A stretch of DNA of 64,000 bases from Ooceraea biroi. Taxonomy: Eukaryota; Arthropoda; Insecta; Hymenoptera; Formicidae. The position numbers and the translations under genes are program-made. Positions 22,201-33,491 of this stretch are shown here, piece after piece (positions within the stretch are counted from its first letter, which is position 1; every line of letters begins with the position of its first letter). The stretch is from positions 6,463,624 to 6,527,623 of the forward strand of contig NC_039507.1 of NCBI RefSeq assembly GCF_003672135.1, written 5' to 3'. The notes beneath the pieces were generated by a model. It searched no databases. It saw only the letters and a list, made by a program, of their open reading frames with translations, and was not told where the DNA came from.

Positions 22201-22300
22201 TCTGATCTCTCAATCCTAACTGGAGCTTGAGCAAGCTACTTGGACATGCATTTAGCGTTTTCTGCATCAGTGGCATGATTGTGTATTTCACGAACAGCTT
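22201..22300 (-). pseudogene. FLYWCH-like exon (arm A), with in-frame stop
   Basis: This is the mirror of the exon at 56,246-56,345. A 3' splice site (ttctgttatag) and a 5' splice site (gtatgt) bracket an exon that in arm B reads VREVHNHATDAEIAECISKW. Here the Trp codon of SKW is TAG, and several other substitutions are present. The HNH...D pattern resembles the end of a FLYWCH zinc finger, a DNA-binding domain common in insect transposon-derived proteins. That assignment is weak. Confidence 0.35.
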
Positions 22301-22427
22301 CTATAACAGAAAAAGTTATTAAAAATATTACAACTATTAATATGCAGTTTTCTAATGAATTTCCATAATTTTGAGGTTATAGTGATATAAACCGTGAGAT
22401 AGGCAAATAGAGTGATTCTCTATTATA

Positions 22428-22991
22428 TTGGGTTGTTCGGAAAGTTATTTCGTTTTTTCAAGGAAAAATGAAAGGCGGTTTTTTCATATTTAGAATAAAT
22501 TTTATTCAGTGATGTATTGGCCATTTTGTTCCACTACCTTTCGCCATCTTTCTGGCAACTTTAAAATTCCACGCTCATAAAAGTCCTTCTCCTTATTGAC
22601 AAAAAATTGAAGCAAGTGATTTTTAACGCCTTCATTCGAATCGAAGTTTACATTGTTCAAAGAATTTTGTAGAGACCGGAACAAATGGTAATCGGATGGT
22701 GCCAGATCAGGAGAGTATGGTGGGTGTGGTAGCACATCCCATCCAAGCTGTAAAAGCTTCTGGCGAGTGACCAAACTTGTGTGTGGTCTGACATTGTCGT
22801 GATGGAATACGACACCTTTCCTATTCGCCAATTCTGCTCGCTTCTACTTAATGGCAGCATCCAATTCATCCAGCTGACGACAATACACTTTCGGATCAAT
22901 CGTCTGGTTGCTTGGTAGTAGCTCGAAAAATACGATTCCCTTCCAATCCCACCATACAGAAAGCATCATCTTCTTTTGATGAATATCTGCC
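22428..22991 (-). mobile_element. Truncated mariner element (3' half only)
   Basis: Begins at a TA dinucleotide with the terminal repeat ttgggttgttcggaaag, the same as the full mariner at 28,934-30,219. The minus-strand coding part holds VFHHDNVRPHTSLV and YSPDLAPSDYHLF, the last two catalytic aspartates of the D,D34D triad, and an intact carboxy end reading RWRKVVEQNGQYITE. It stops abruptly within the word gatgaatatctgcc and joins a GC-rich element. The missing 5' half and the adjoining host exons were lost together by deletion. Confidence 0.9.
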
Positions 22992-23540
22992 CCTCCCCCC
23001 CGCCGGGGCCAGTGTAACAGATTTCACCGTGCAGATTGTAATCACCTGGTACACGCCACGGATTCCGGCGGGGGGAGGGGCAAAGCCCCTTCCCCCTGCC
23101 CTCCCGCGAAACGGGCTGAAAACGAGCGCATGTATCCGGGGCTCCAGTTTCGGAAAATAAAACCTAACCCAAACCTATTTCTGATTTGAAGCTAAAATTC
23201 CATCAAATATACTCTTTCGTAAACGTATATGGTATCGTAAAATTATGCTTTATTCATTAAACATTTTTGTTAATAACTTTTTAACAAACAACGAGCGAAG
23301 GGTGAAACTTAGTGCGGGTTATTCAGGAAGTGACCTTTGTAATATATGTCACTCAAGTCCTTGCTTCGCGTGGACAGCTGAAAATTCGTGCAAAATTATT
23401 AAACTTCTTTTGTTAATAACTCTTTAGTAAACAACGAGCGACGGCTAAAACTTCTTCAAGGTCACTCAGGAGGGTGACCTTGACAACATATGTCAAGGTC
23501 AAGGTCATCGGAGGTTGGTCCGTTAAAGTACATAATTACC
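22992..23540. mobile_element. GC-rich TIR element, left-truncated (arm A copy of the 52,243-53,140 element)
   Basis: Ends at 23,540 with the same terminal sequence as both ends of the arm B element (gtccgttaaagtacataa). It contains the ccttgacaacatatgtcaagg segment and a GC-rich block with inverted cccctccc/gggagggg words. Compared with arm B it keeps about 170 bp of an extra internal repeat of 'ttaataactttttaacaaac'. Its left end is missing where the truncated mariner begins. No ORF of note. Confidence 0.65.
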
Positions 23541-24722
23541 CTAAAATGTTATTTAAATGTTATATAAATGGAATATATATTATTTATTCTTTCTTCCTCT
23601 CTCTACAACTACAGGTGCATGTTTAATTTATTTTCCTAAACGTTATGTACAATTTCGTACTTTCCTCTTATTTATTATTCGTTCAAAAATGTACCACACT
23701 TTATCGTAGAAATGGACTTACGATACAAGTTATGCCCTGCCGTGATCACCGTTCCTATATATATTTTGTATTATATTTTGCATGCGAGAAACGAAGCCAT
23801 CTACCGGACAACTCGACATCTGAATGTTAAAAATGATATATAACATAGACATAATATGCAAAATTTACAGTTATATAATATCGCATATTTCAGTTATATT
23901 ACTGTTATATTATTATAACCAATGTATAACAGAGCAATATGACAGTTTTATAACGCAGTTCTATTGCAGTTACAAAGTAAATTATGCAACCTCAACATTA
24001 ATAACATATAACAGTTGTTATATTACGTGTTACCTCTGTGTTATATATAATAGTTATACTTTGTGTTTGCTGCGAATATATAATTTTGAGAATTTTTCAT
24101 CATTTTCAAATCATTTTCACATTACTATAAATTTGCAGGGCCAGCGTAAAATCGATCATTTTTTCGTCACTGAGCAGCGTATGTGATGATATCATGATAA
24201 ATCAAATTTTCGTCACATGGAAAATCATGGCTATTTCGAATCAAAATAAAGTCATTTTGACTCTTTCTTGACTTCAGTGTGTTCCTTGGGTAGGAGTATC
24301 GATATGTCTTGAGATAAGCGTAATTGTCACATATTTGTCAAATAATATATCTGCAGATAAAAATATTTCCACAATAAGTAAATTTCGTGTTTCCACATAT
24401 GTGCAGAATGAATCTAGTGTTACGTGCTATGCAAGAAGACAGATCGATGTATCACGAAAGGCGATAAGGGTTATAGATTGTCAATATACGGTATGTCCGC
24501 GCATACCTATTGTGTGTGTGATACATAAAGATTACACATATGCATAAAACAAGAAACTATAAGTATAATATTCTGCGTATAATTATATGTTACTTTACAT
24601 CACGACGACATTCCGAGAAAGATCTTCTTGTGCAAGATAATGGGAGAGGCAAAAGAAAACTGTTTAAAAGTAATGTACAAAGATATAGATCCTAGTCGTG
24701 ATTCTGCATCATATTTACCCAG

Positions 24723-24883
24723 CTGGCGGACGTTTGGGACGATAGACTTACGTCTAATAGAATTTCCTTAGTACCTTATCTCATTAAAAATGGTTGTTAT
24801 TTAGTCATGAAGACAGTACAAGAGTACTTGTATTCCAATTTGCCTCCTTTGAAGAGATTATCTTTTTTGCGGATGTGTCGTAT
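24723..24883 (+). pseudogene. FBXO21-like penultimate exon (arm A)
   Basis: A 3' splice site (atatttacccag) precedes LADVWDDRLTSNRISL and then VQEYLYSNLPPLKRLSFLR, open throughout. The 5' splice site after CGTAT (gtgaaag) is weak. Joined to an acceptor at ttaag near 24,995 the frame continues into the YccV-like exon. In FBXO21 proteins a helical segment of this kind precedes the YccV domain. No lesion is seen here, but upstream exons are missing in arm A. Confidence 0.6.
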
Positions 24884-24984
24884 GTGAAAGTAATTAAGTT
24901 TTTAAAAGTAATTAATTATAATATTCTTATAATAAAAATTATAAGATAAGTATTTATTATCGGTAATTATTTTGTACATTCTAG

Positions 24985-25296
24985 TGTGACTTAAGAGAAG
25001 AATGTATAAAATACACACCCAAACCAAAGAAGAGGAAGGCTGAAATGAAATTCGCAGTTGGAATGATAGTGACATGTATTTGTACCGACGAAACTCATTC
25101 AAAAGTAAAATGCCATAAAATGCCACACGTGATAATAGGATGGTCAGTGGATGATGATTTGATAAGGAAATGGAACTATTTGAACCGTTTAGCCAAGGTA
25201 CAAAGTGCATGGTACCTAGCTATTCCCGCAAGCCAGAATCTATTCCCATTCAAGCAGGCATGTTATATTCAAGAAGGTATAAACAAAGTATTTTAA
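24985..25296 (+). pseudogene. FBXO21-like YccV/HspQ-domain exon, orphan copy (arm A)
   Basis: Translation reads PKPKKRKAEMKFAVGMIVT followed by HKMPHVIIGWSVDDDL. This matches the YccV/HspQ-like beta domain at the carboxy end of F-box protein 21, a substrate receptor of SCF ubiquitin ligases, where 'FAVG.I' and 'VIIGW' are the conserved strands. The frame is open in this copy from the putative acceptor to the stop at 25,294-25,296. Only exons 5-6 remain in arm A; the four internal exons seen in arm B have been deleted. It is therefore an orphan 3' fragment and not an active gene. Confidence 0.7.
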
Positions 25297-25580
25297 ATAC
25301 ATTGTGTTATTCTGAATTATATATATTTACTATACACATATATAATTACTATATTACTACAATAGGATCCTCCCGCGATAAATGGTCGAACTTAAAATAT
25401 GATTTTCGTAAACTTAAAACTATAATGAGGACTTCAAAACAAAACATTTTCCTCTGGAAGTATGCTCGCAAGCGCTTTGTTCAAGATATATTGACTTTTT
25501 AAGCTACAGAAGTATAGGATTGAAGATAATCGAAATATCACTTTTTTTGGTTTATAGGTCATTGACAGGCATTGTATATT

Positions 25581-26192
25581 CCCATACAGCACATAAGCTT
25601 CCAGTTATATTGCAGGAATGTTGCAACATTACAAGTTGCAATGTAATTTTGCAGAGATATTACAGAGATATACAATTGCAATATTGCACCGAAATGATCC
25701 TGCAAAGCTGTATGCGTTTTCGCTCCGCACCACTAGGTGGTGCATATGTCGAGTTCTTACTCGACGTTAAGATTTAGCTTGACAGTTATATAAGTACGTG
25801 CCTTGGCATGATAATAACTTTTCTGAGAATTTTTGCACTTGCGGCAGAGGTTCCCATGAACAACGTCCACGCACGCCGCAAGCATCTGAAGTCATTAAAT
25901 TTGTCCATTTAATCATAATTAAGTATTAGCTAAAAAACAGATTACTTTATAATATTGGACCAATATAAATTACTCTCTTTTACTATACTATTATATTTTT
26001 TGCAATGTTTCTGGGAGCACACATTTCAATGTTGCTGCAATGTTTCATTGCAATGTTTCCTAGGGCGGACATTTCAACGTTACTGCAATGTTGCAGCAAC
26101 ATTGCAGAGACATTTCGCAACTGCCATGCAATATTGCAATCTTTCAATGTAAGATTTCTGCAACGTTTCTGCAATCTTTCGGTGCTGTATGG
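25581..26192. mobile_element. Element with CCCATACAGCAC termini and GCAACATT-rich interior (arm A)
   Basis: Bounded by cccatacagcac at 25,581 and its complement gtgctgtatgg ending at 26,192. Both halves consist largely of variants of gcaatgttgcagcaacattgcag in alternating orientation, so the interior is self-complementary at many registers. A non-repetitive core lies at about 25,700-25,960. No ORF is seen. Other copies: 27,334-27,563, 49,591-50,202 and 55,629-55,790. Confidence 0.7.
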
Positions 26193-27090
26193 ATGAAGAG
26201 TAATTGAGCAATGCATTTTACACGTTAATTTTAAATGTAACACGATTTTATAAGATGACGAAAGTTGTACAATTTCTGATTACTTCTGGGATAATATATA
26301 TTATCCCACAATTTTACAAAAAGACGATACATAAATTATTTTTCTAATTATTTTTTAATTATTTCTCTTATTATTTGTTCTACATATATGTAATCAGAAA
26401 TTATACAAGAGAAAGAAAACATGTATGGACATATTTAATACATCTATATAATTTCTTACAGTTTTATATGATTATATATAAACAAGTTTTTACCGGGTTA
26501 TATACATAGAAATTAGCAACTAGTGGATGTCCATGAAACCTCCATAGCTCCATGGGATTATGGGATATACAGGGTGTTATAAAAGTCTGGACACGGTCGA
26601 ATATCTCGAGAAATACGCCTCCAATGGAAAGTAGAAAAATACGTGTTTAATGTTTTCAAGGGAGGAATCCAATTATGCTACAAGTAAGCCGTCCCTGACC
26701 CCCCTTGTGGGTGGGGCGGGGGACAACTTTGAAATTTTAAATGGGAACCCCTATTTTTTTTGCAGATTCGTATTCTACGGGGAAAAAATACATAACTTTT
26801 ATCTGAAACATTTTTTCGAATCTTCGTAGATGGCGCTGCAATCGGCGAAAATCACGTTAACCAAGCACCCCGATTCGTGAGAGGTGAGAGAACTCACGTT
26901 AATCAAGCACCCCGAAGGGAACAGGAAACTACTACGTCCGTGTCGTTGTTCCTGGGTAGTGCTAAAAGTAGTTAATAATTTATCCACTCTTGTCGTACCT
27001 GGAGTCAAAAGTAGGAGTTTGCGATTAAGAAATCAAATGTAACTCCAGATGACCTTCGGCATTAATTTTAATTAATGTATTAAAAAAAAC
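26193..27090. other. Intergenic, includes a cagggtgttataaaag element end
   Basis: Mostly AT-rich and non-coding. At 26,571 the word acagggtgttataaaagtctgg resembles the end of a common insect DNA element. Two direct copies of cacgttaaycaagcaccccga are 40 bp apart (26,853 and 26,895). No gene was found. Confidence 0.35.
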
Positions 27091-27318
27091 AAGAGTTTTT
27101 ATTAAAAGAAAAACGAGAATGGTCCCCGAGCCCGCGTTTGGGGACGGCGAAGGAGGAAATGATTATTATGAAACGAGTGTTTTGTGTTGGGGCAGGTGAG
27201 AAACTTGCACCAGGCCCGATTTTCTCCGATCGGCGTTTCATAATAATCATTTCCTCCTTCGCCGTCCCCAAACGCGGGCTCGGGGACCATTCTCGTTTTT
27301 CTTTTAATAAAAACTCTT
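27091..27318. repeat. Perfect 84-bp inverted repeat with a 60-bp loop
   Basis: 27,091-27,174 and 27,235-27,318 are exact reverse complements, GC-rich in the middle (ggtccccgagcccgcg). The loop is tttgtgttggggcaggtgag plus neighbours. Such perfection implies recent origin or constraint. It sits directly beside the truncated CCCATACAGCAC element at 27,334. No ORF is meaningful. Confidence 0.9.
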
Positions 27319-27333
27319 ATTTTTTAATGCATT

Positions 27334-27563
27334 CCCATACAGCACCGAAAGATTGCAGAAACGTTGCAGAAATCTTACATTGAAAGATTGCAATATTGCA
27401 TGGAAGTTGCGAAATGTCCTGCAATGTTGCTGCAACATTGCAGTAACGTTGAAATGTCCGCCCTAGGAAACATTGCAGCAACATTGAAATGTGTGCTCCC
27501 AGAAACATTGCAAAAAATATAATAGTATAGTAAAAGAGAGTAATTTATATTGGTCCAATATTA
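27334..27563. mobile_element. CCCATACAGCAC element fragment
   Basis: Starts cccatacagcaccgaaagattgc and follows one half of the elements at 25,581-26,192 and 49,591-50,202, in the orientation of the latter, through ccaatattat. The rest is missing where an LTR-like sequence starts. Confidence 0.65.
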
Positions 27564-27564
27564 T

Positions 27565-27900
27565 TGTTACGTCCAGAGCTCGGGAGAGCTCGAAGGGAGG
27601 ACGCAGCAGAACGCCTCTCGTACCTTGTGGCGGGTAGGCCCCAAAGCACGAGTCGGACTGACCACTTGTTCCGGCTTTAAGGTCAACGACCACGGAGGTC
27701 GATTTTACCGTAGGCCCTGGAACGGTCTGTCCGTTGGTCCCTTTTTAGGTCAGGGAACTGAATCCCTTTTACCTGGGATAGGACCCGTACGATCTGGGAA
27801 GGCGGAGATGAACAGAGGGAATCAAAATGATCGGTACACGGTTAATTTGTTAATATGGACATTATATTATAAAAAGTTTCATTACGTACAGTTTTAATTA
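27565..27900 (+). mobile_element. Possible LTR fragment
   Basis: Begins TGTTACGTCCAGAGCTCGGG, a start typical of insect Gypsy or BEL LTRs, and is GC-richer than its flanks. The 3' boundary and a target duplication are not visible, so this is only a suggestion. Confidence 0.3.
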
Positions 27901-28189
27901 CATCAGTTACATCTGCCAGAGAAAGAAAATAGTGTGTTGATGTTGGTTGTGTTACAAAACGTGTATTTGTGAAAACGATAATATAATCTGCTGGCAGATG
28001 GAAATTAATTATCAATCAAAAGGCTTTGATTTTAATTCTAATTAAACTAACATATTTAGCAAACAAATATTTTAACTTTTAAATTAATTTTCCAAGTAAA
28101 TTCTATTCCTAAATTCCATGAATAGAAATGGAACAACTTAACCAATCCCACACAACAAAATATATCAGCTGACATAATCGCATATGTAT

Positions 28190-28545
28190 ATGCCACCGCC
28201 GTATAGTTAGCAGACAAATATGATAAATCTTTTTTTTTTAATTGCAATCGTTTGGGAATCGTTTGGGAAAGTTTAGGAAACCACTTTTAGAGTTTGGGAA
28301 GTAATGGTTTTTTAATAATTAATGAAAATGAGTTGAGAGTATAGTTAGCAGACATCTTTCCAAATAATGTTCTTTTTCGCTTCTTTCAACGCCAAATCAT
28401 TTGGGAAATACGCCTGTAATGTTTTTAGAGTTTGGGAAATAATAATTGCATCTCAAAATAAAGTTTCATGTCATCAACCAGACGTGAAGCCAAAAATCTA
28501 GGGATTTTTTGACCCTAGCCTATGTTTATAATCTTCAATGACAGT
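28190..28545 (+). repeat. Dispersed repeat, copy 1 (inverted copy at 42,690-43,052)
   Basis: From ccgccgtatagttagcagac to tgtttataatcttc this matches 42,690-43,052 in reverse complement with scattered differences. It contains repeated tttgggaa words and two gtatagttagcagac sites. It ends exactly at the intron boundary of the GIGYF-like exon at 28,546. Confidence 0.75.
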
Positions 28546-30467
28546 CAAGACCGACGAGTTTATACAATGGTGCAATAAAGCGTTGAGTAGCATACAGGCG
28601 TCTGTGGATAGTAAGTCTTGTGCTACAACTACGATTCTCTTATGTATTTTTGAATTTTTGTACACGTACATATGTATTCGTAGTCCCTACATTTGTTGGA
28701 TTTGTGCGGGACGTTGAATCGGCGTATGAGGTTAAAAATTACGTTCGCCTGTACTTGGTGACACTAAGCAGAGCACGGAATTTGATAAGCAATTCCTGGA
28801 GAAATGAAGCAAGTGGCGATCAGCGCAACGTTCTCAGGCACAAGCGGATGATCTGTGTAAGCCAGCGCTAGCAGTTAATCCAAATGCACCTGCACAATTT
28901 CAGGAAGTAAAGGTAGATTATATTCGCAAAGTATTGGGTTGTTCGGAAAGTTATTTCGTTTTTTCAAGGATAAATGAAAGGCGGTTTTTTCATATTTAGA
29001 ATAAATTTTATTCAGTGATGTATTGGCCATTTTGTTCCACTACCTTTCGCCATCTTTCTGGCAACTTTAAGATTCCACACTCATAGAAGTCCTTCTCCTT
29101 ATTGACAAAAAATTAAAGCAAGTGATTTTTGACGCCTTCATTCGAATCGAAGTTTACATTGTTCAAAGAATTTTGTAGAGACCGGAACAAATGGTAATCG
29201 GATGGTGCCAGATCAGGAGAGTATGGTGGGTGTGGTAGCACATCCCATCCAAGCTGTAAAAGCTTCTGGCGAGTGACCAAACTTATGTGTGGTCTGGCAT
29301 TGTCGTGATGGAATACGACACCTTTCCTATTCGCCAATTCCGGTCGCTTCTGCTTGATGGCAGCATCCAATTCATCCAGCTGACGACAATACACTTTCGA
29401 ATCAATCGTCTGGGTGCTTGGTAGTAGCTCGAAAAATACGATTCCCTTCCAATCCCACCATACAGAAAGCATCATCTTCTTTTGATGAATATCTGCCTTG
29501 GATGTCGATTGAGCAGGTTAATCTTGCCTGGACCATGATCGTTTTCGCTTAACACTGTTGTAAACAATCCATTTTTCATCTCCAGTTATGATTCGCTTAA
29601 AAAATGGTTCATTTTCTTAACGTTTCAACGATGAATCGCAGATGGTAATGCGTCGAATCAAGTCAATTTCCTTTAAATTGTGTGGAACCCAAATATCGAG
29701 CTTTGAAACGAATCCAAGGCGTTTCAAATGATCGTAAACAGTCGAATTCGATAAATTTAACTTTTCAGCACTTTCGCGTGTTGTTATGCGACGGTTTGCA
29801 TCCACCAGAGCCTTTATTTTCCGTCATCAGCTTTAATTGGCCGTCCTGAACGTGGCGCATCTTTCAAATCGAAATTTCCAGTACGAAATTTCGAAAACCA
29901 ATTCTGACACTGACGTTCACTCAATACATCTTCTCCGTACACGGCACACAATTTTTTTCTCGCTTGCACTGCATTTTTACCCTTTCGGTAGTAAAAAAGC
30001 AAAATATTACGAAAATGCTCACTTTGATTTTCCATGTTTGATGTGATGCCAAAAAACATTACTTGACAGATCGCAATACAATAAGATACTAAATGACGTC
30101 TGAAATGTCAGTTGTCAAAATATTAAACGAATTTGCCGCTTAGAGTAAGGTTAAGTATCGAAGAACGCGACTAACGACATCTCTTTATGAAAAACGAAAT
30201 TACTTTCCGAACAACCCAATAGAAAGTAAATTAGACATTAATATTAATATTTTTTAAATATTAAGTAAGAATAGATTCATAATGTCACACTGGCAGACGT
30301 GTGCACAACGTTCAATATTAAGTATCTCTTTTCTTATTCAGGGAAAATCCAAGAAACCAAAGAAGGGATAGATATTCAAAGTAGATAACAGAATTCTTGG
30401 CTTCAGCGTAACCGCGACACCCGATCGTATTAATGTAGGTGACCGCGATTACGGCGAAGGAGCCTGA
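28546..30467 (+). pseudogene. GIGYF carboxy-terminal fragment, three exons, intron carries a mariner
   Basis: Exon 28,546-28,610 reads KTDEFIQWCNKALSSIQ and ends at gtaagt. Exon 28,684-28,912 continues through PTFVGFVRDVESAYEVKNYV and, after a missing base near 28,758, TEFDKQFLEK. Exon 30,342-30,467 reads GKSKKPKKG, then VDNRILGFSVTATPDRINVG and DRDYGEGA stop. These are hallmarks of the carboxy end of GIGYF proteins, which work with 4EHP in translational repression. Splice phases agree (GAT A|TC CCT). Lesions: the 1-base deletion, TGA at 28,805-28,807, TAG at 30,369-30,371. A mariner occupies the second intron. Upstream exons are absent, so this is a pseudogene made by DNA duplication. Confidence 0.8.
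28934..30219 (-). mobile_element. Full-length mariner element, inactivated
   Basis: 1,286 bp, with TA target duplications (28,932-28,933 and 30,220-30,221) and terminal inverted repeats starting ttgggttgttcggaaagt. The minus strand encodes a mariner transposase: helix-turn-helix region (WFSKFRTGNFDLKDAPRSGRP), ITGDEKWI (first catalytic Asp), FHHDNARPHISLV (second) and YSPDLAPSDYHLF (third, spacing as in D,D34D). Lesions: a missing A in GACGGAAAATAAAGG (near 29,815), TAA after SSLKR, TAA in SRQDxPAQ, and TAA replacing a Gln after NHLL. The protein is dead. The truncated copy at 22,428 keeps the last Gln, so the copies decayed independently. Confidence 0.95.
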
Positions 30468-32993
30468 GCTGTTTCGTCAGTTTACTTCATGGAAATGATG
30501 CGTCGCTCGATTCATCAAACAGTTCGTTATTTATTTATTGTAATCAATACATGCCAAACGGATGCTGAGAGTCCCACCATGGGTATTTCTTAAGATATAT
30601 AAAGACTTTATGATCCACACATGTGAAGAACTTATCCCCCCAAAGGCGATCATTGATGATTGTCTTCAATCAGGATCGACCAAGCGTGGTGTTATTTTCT
30701 TACATTATACACAAGAACTCCATTGTACATATTACTCAAAGAAGAATATTTCAAGAAAGAAGGCGAATTTACTTTTTCTTACGTACACGACAATTAGGGT
30801 TGGAAACTGTTATAACATTTCATCGTCGTTGCGTCATTTAAAGTGCGACAGATATAAAGGAAGATAAAATATGCCGATCGATAAATTGTGCATGTGTGGA
30901 AACATGGTAGTCAATATGTGTATGTAAAGGTTTTCAATGAAAATGATGATTAAAACATACTTGTGAAGACGGCGGAAATGACCGTAAATTGTAAGCATAA
31001 TATTGAATGTACAGTGCGTCAGATGTTTTTACTAAACGTATTTAATACAACGTGAATCCTATGGATTTCATCCAGAAGAAAGAGATTTTCCTTGTTTTCT
31101 TGTATTACTCTTAACAAGTTCTACTTTAATGTACATTTCAAGCACGAAGAATCTTTCACTTTTTAACATTTTTTCGTCGTCATACAAATACTTATAGTGA
31201 TAAAATATTCTACGCAGAATTTTAAGCACACGTGATGTTAATATATCTGATTAGAATCCCGATTAAGTTATGTATATGTCAGAAATTTTAATCTTATATC
31301 GAAAGCAGGAAGTTGCGATATTATAATAAACAAAGAGATATGATGGGCGAGAAAAAATAGTGATTCGACATACTTTACTGATATTATGAAAACCTTTAGA
31401 AAATAAAACTAGCAATTCAGCATATAGTATTTCTCAGAATTTTTGATTTTGCAATAACAGCAATAGCAATTAGAAATAATATTCATAATGTGCATTACTA
31501 CTTCCTCACCTTGGCAGCATGAAAAATCCTGATATCTTCTGATTGCTGCGTATACCTATGTGTGGATCTCACTGTCGTCGGCATAGTCTTCTTGTACACA
31601 TTGTGGTCGATCTAATGCTAAATTCGAGATATAACAATTTCTGAAAGATTTAAATGATACATGTGTAAAAGTGTGTATTCTAGCTCTATTAATACCTTGT
31701 TAGGACTTAACATTTATTTTAATTTTCTAATTGGACTAGACGTTGAAAAAACGTGGAATGTTGTGACAGATCTGACTACTTGTAATAATATGATGGTTGT
31801 TGTTAATTAAGATTCATTGATCTTCTCTTAGGATTAAAAGTAGGAGAAAACCATGGATCCTTACAAGAGAAAAATATATGTATAAATAGATTAATGTACA
31901 GAATACGCAGTGATGATTAAACAAGTTGATTTAAACTAAGATAATTAAAACGCAGGTAACTGATATTGTATCAATATTCTATTATAATATCTAATGTATA
32001 TATAACGTAATAAAACGAATATTATTATATTTTCAATTTGGTATTTTTATTGTTTCAAAAAATAAATTTATTATTGAAATTGAAACGTCTTAATATCAAG
32101 AACATCACATAGTACATAGATACAAAGTTTCAGTTTACAATAATGGAAATTAAAATATAATACGCGTTGTTTGTTAATGTTTTTATAAGTTAACATATAT
32201 CTTAGACTTTTTCCTTCTATATGCTCTGTATACAGACTGCCTGTGATGCGAAAAATAAAGATATAACAAACTTGTGATAGGAAAAACTATAAACTTACAA
32301 TAAAAGTATTTTATTTTATGCAAAAAACACTTGAAAAAAAAATACTGAGATGATAATACACCATCATCATGGATTACAGGAATACAAATTAACTTTTCTA
32401 CTTCACATATTGCTAGAAATAACTGCTTAAAAGATAGTTGTCAATTGCTTTAAGCACAAACGATATCTATTACACACCATAATGTAAAAAGAAAAGTGTC
32501 ATTTTTATTGTATAATCTTTTTAATTTCACGTCACTTCAAAGCATTTGGACCCAATTCTTCTTGGTTGGACTACTGCGCATACGTCATGTTGTTACACCT
32601 TTCTTTTTACATCATGCTACACACGACGATATTTTATAATGCCAATGACGCAATAAATATCTTTCTTAAGCATATATATTACATGTATGCGGGGTAAACG
32701 GCGTTACGGTTGGATCTCTCGTTACAAATTTTTATACATGTTATGCCTTGATTCATATGATGTCATGTATCATAATAAAAATCATTTAATGGACTAATTA
32801 CATTATTTTCATAAACGATCTGATGTTAAACGTCGAATGTTAGACACGCGTTATCGTTTATTTCAAAGAAACACAAATTATGAGAACAGAATGATGTAGC
32901 AAATAAAATTGTTATATAAACAGTTACGTCAGTTGTAATGATACGAACCAGTATCGTGATATTTGTACTTTGCGCATCTTTTGTTATATTGTA
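30468..32993. other. AT-rich intergenic region, no gene seen
   Basis: May begin with the 3' UTR of the GIGYF-like fragment. ORFs here are short, low-complexity and without splice context. No element ends were recognised. Confidence 0.5.
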
Positions 32994-33140
32994 ATTGGCC
33001 GCATTCAGCAGACAACTCAACAGTTGGACAACATTACTAGATTTTACGCTAACACTCAATGTTGATTTTTTGGTTCTAAAAGTCAGAACCAATTATGTTC
33101 GATTGCTACTAAGCGGTTGAGTCTGCTGAATGCGGCCAAT
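32994..33140. mobile_element. Short MITE, 147 bp
   Basis: attggccgcattcagcagac (32,994-33,013) pairs with gtctgctgaatgcggccaat (33,121-33,140), and pairing extends a further five bases inward. The interior is unrelated. No coding capacity. Confidence 0.75.
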
Positions 33141-33491
33141 ATCTCTCTGTACAATATCTATATACATATATATTTATATTCTTTTAAAACTTTATCGGTA
33201 AATATGCAATTCTTATACAGAGGTATACTCTGTATAACAATTATTTTTGCAAAAACCAAGTTTTCTGGAATGTTTCCAAAGTATAGGATAAAATACTTGA
33301 CATATAGAGAAGTTAATTTTTGACACAGTTACTTCTCCTTTTCTTTTCCATTGGAAGATACATGGATTTCACTATAGTCCCGGGCAATATCGATAAAGTT
33401 TTAATATATAAAAATAATAAATATCATAAAAATTTATAATAAATTATATGCGTAAGTACCACATTATACGATGACTCAGGTATTTTATTAC

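Noticed and set aside
24335..24547. 70-codon ORF conserved between arms A and B
   Set aside because: Conservation is explained by the recent duplication; substitutions are not biased to silent sites as far as I can see, and no motif is present.
30562..30867. 101-codon plus-strand ORF downstream of the GIGYF fragment
   Set aside because: AT-driven composition, no motif and no splice context; more likely 3' UTR or intergenic.
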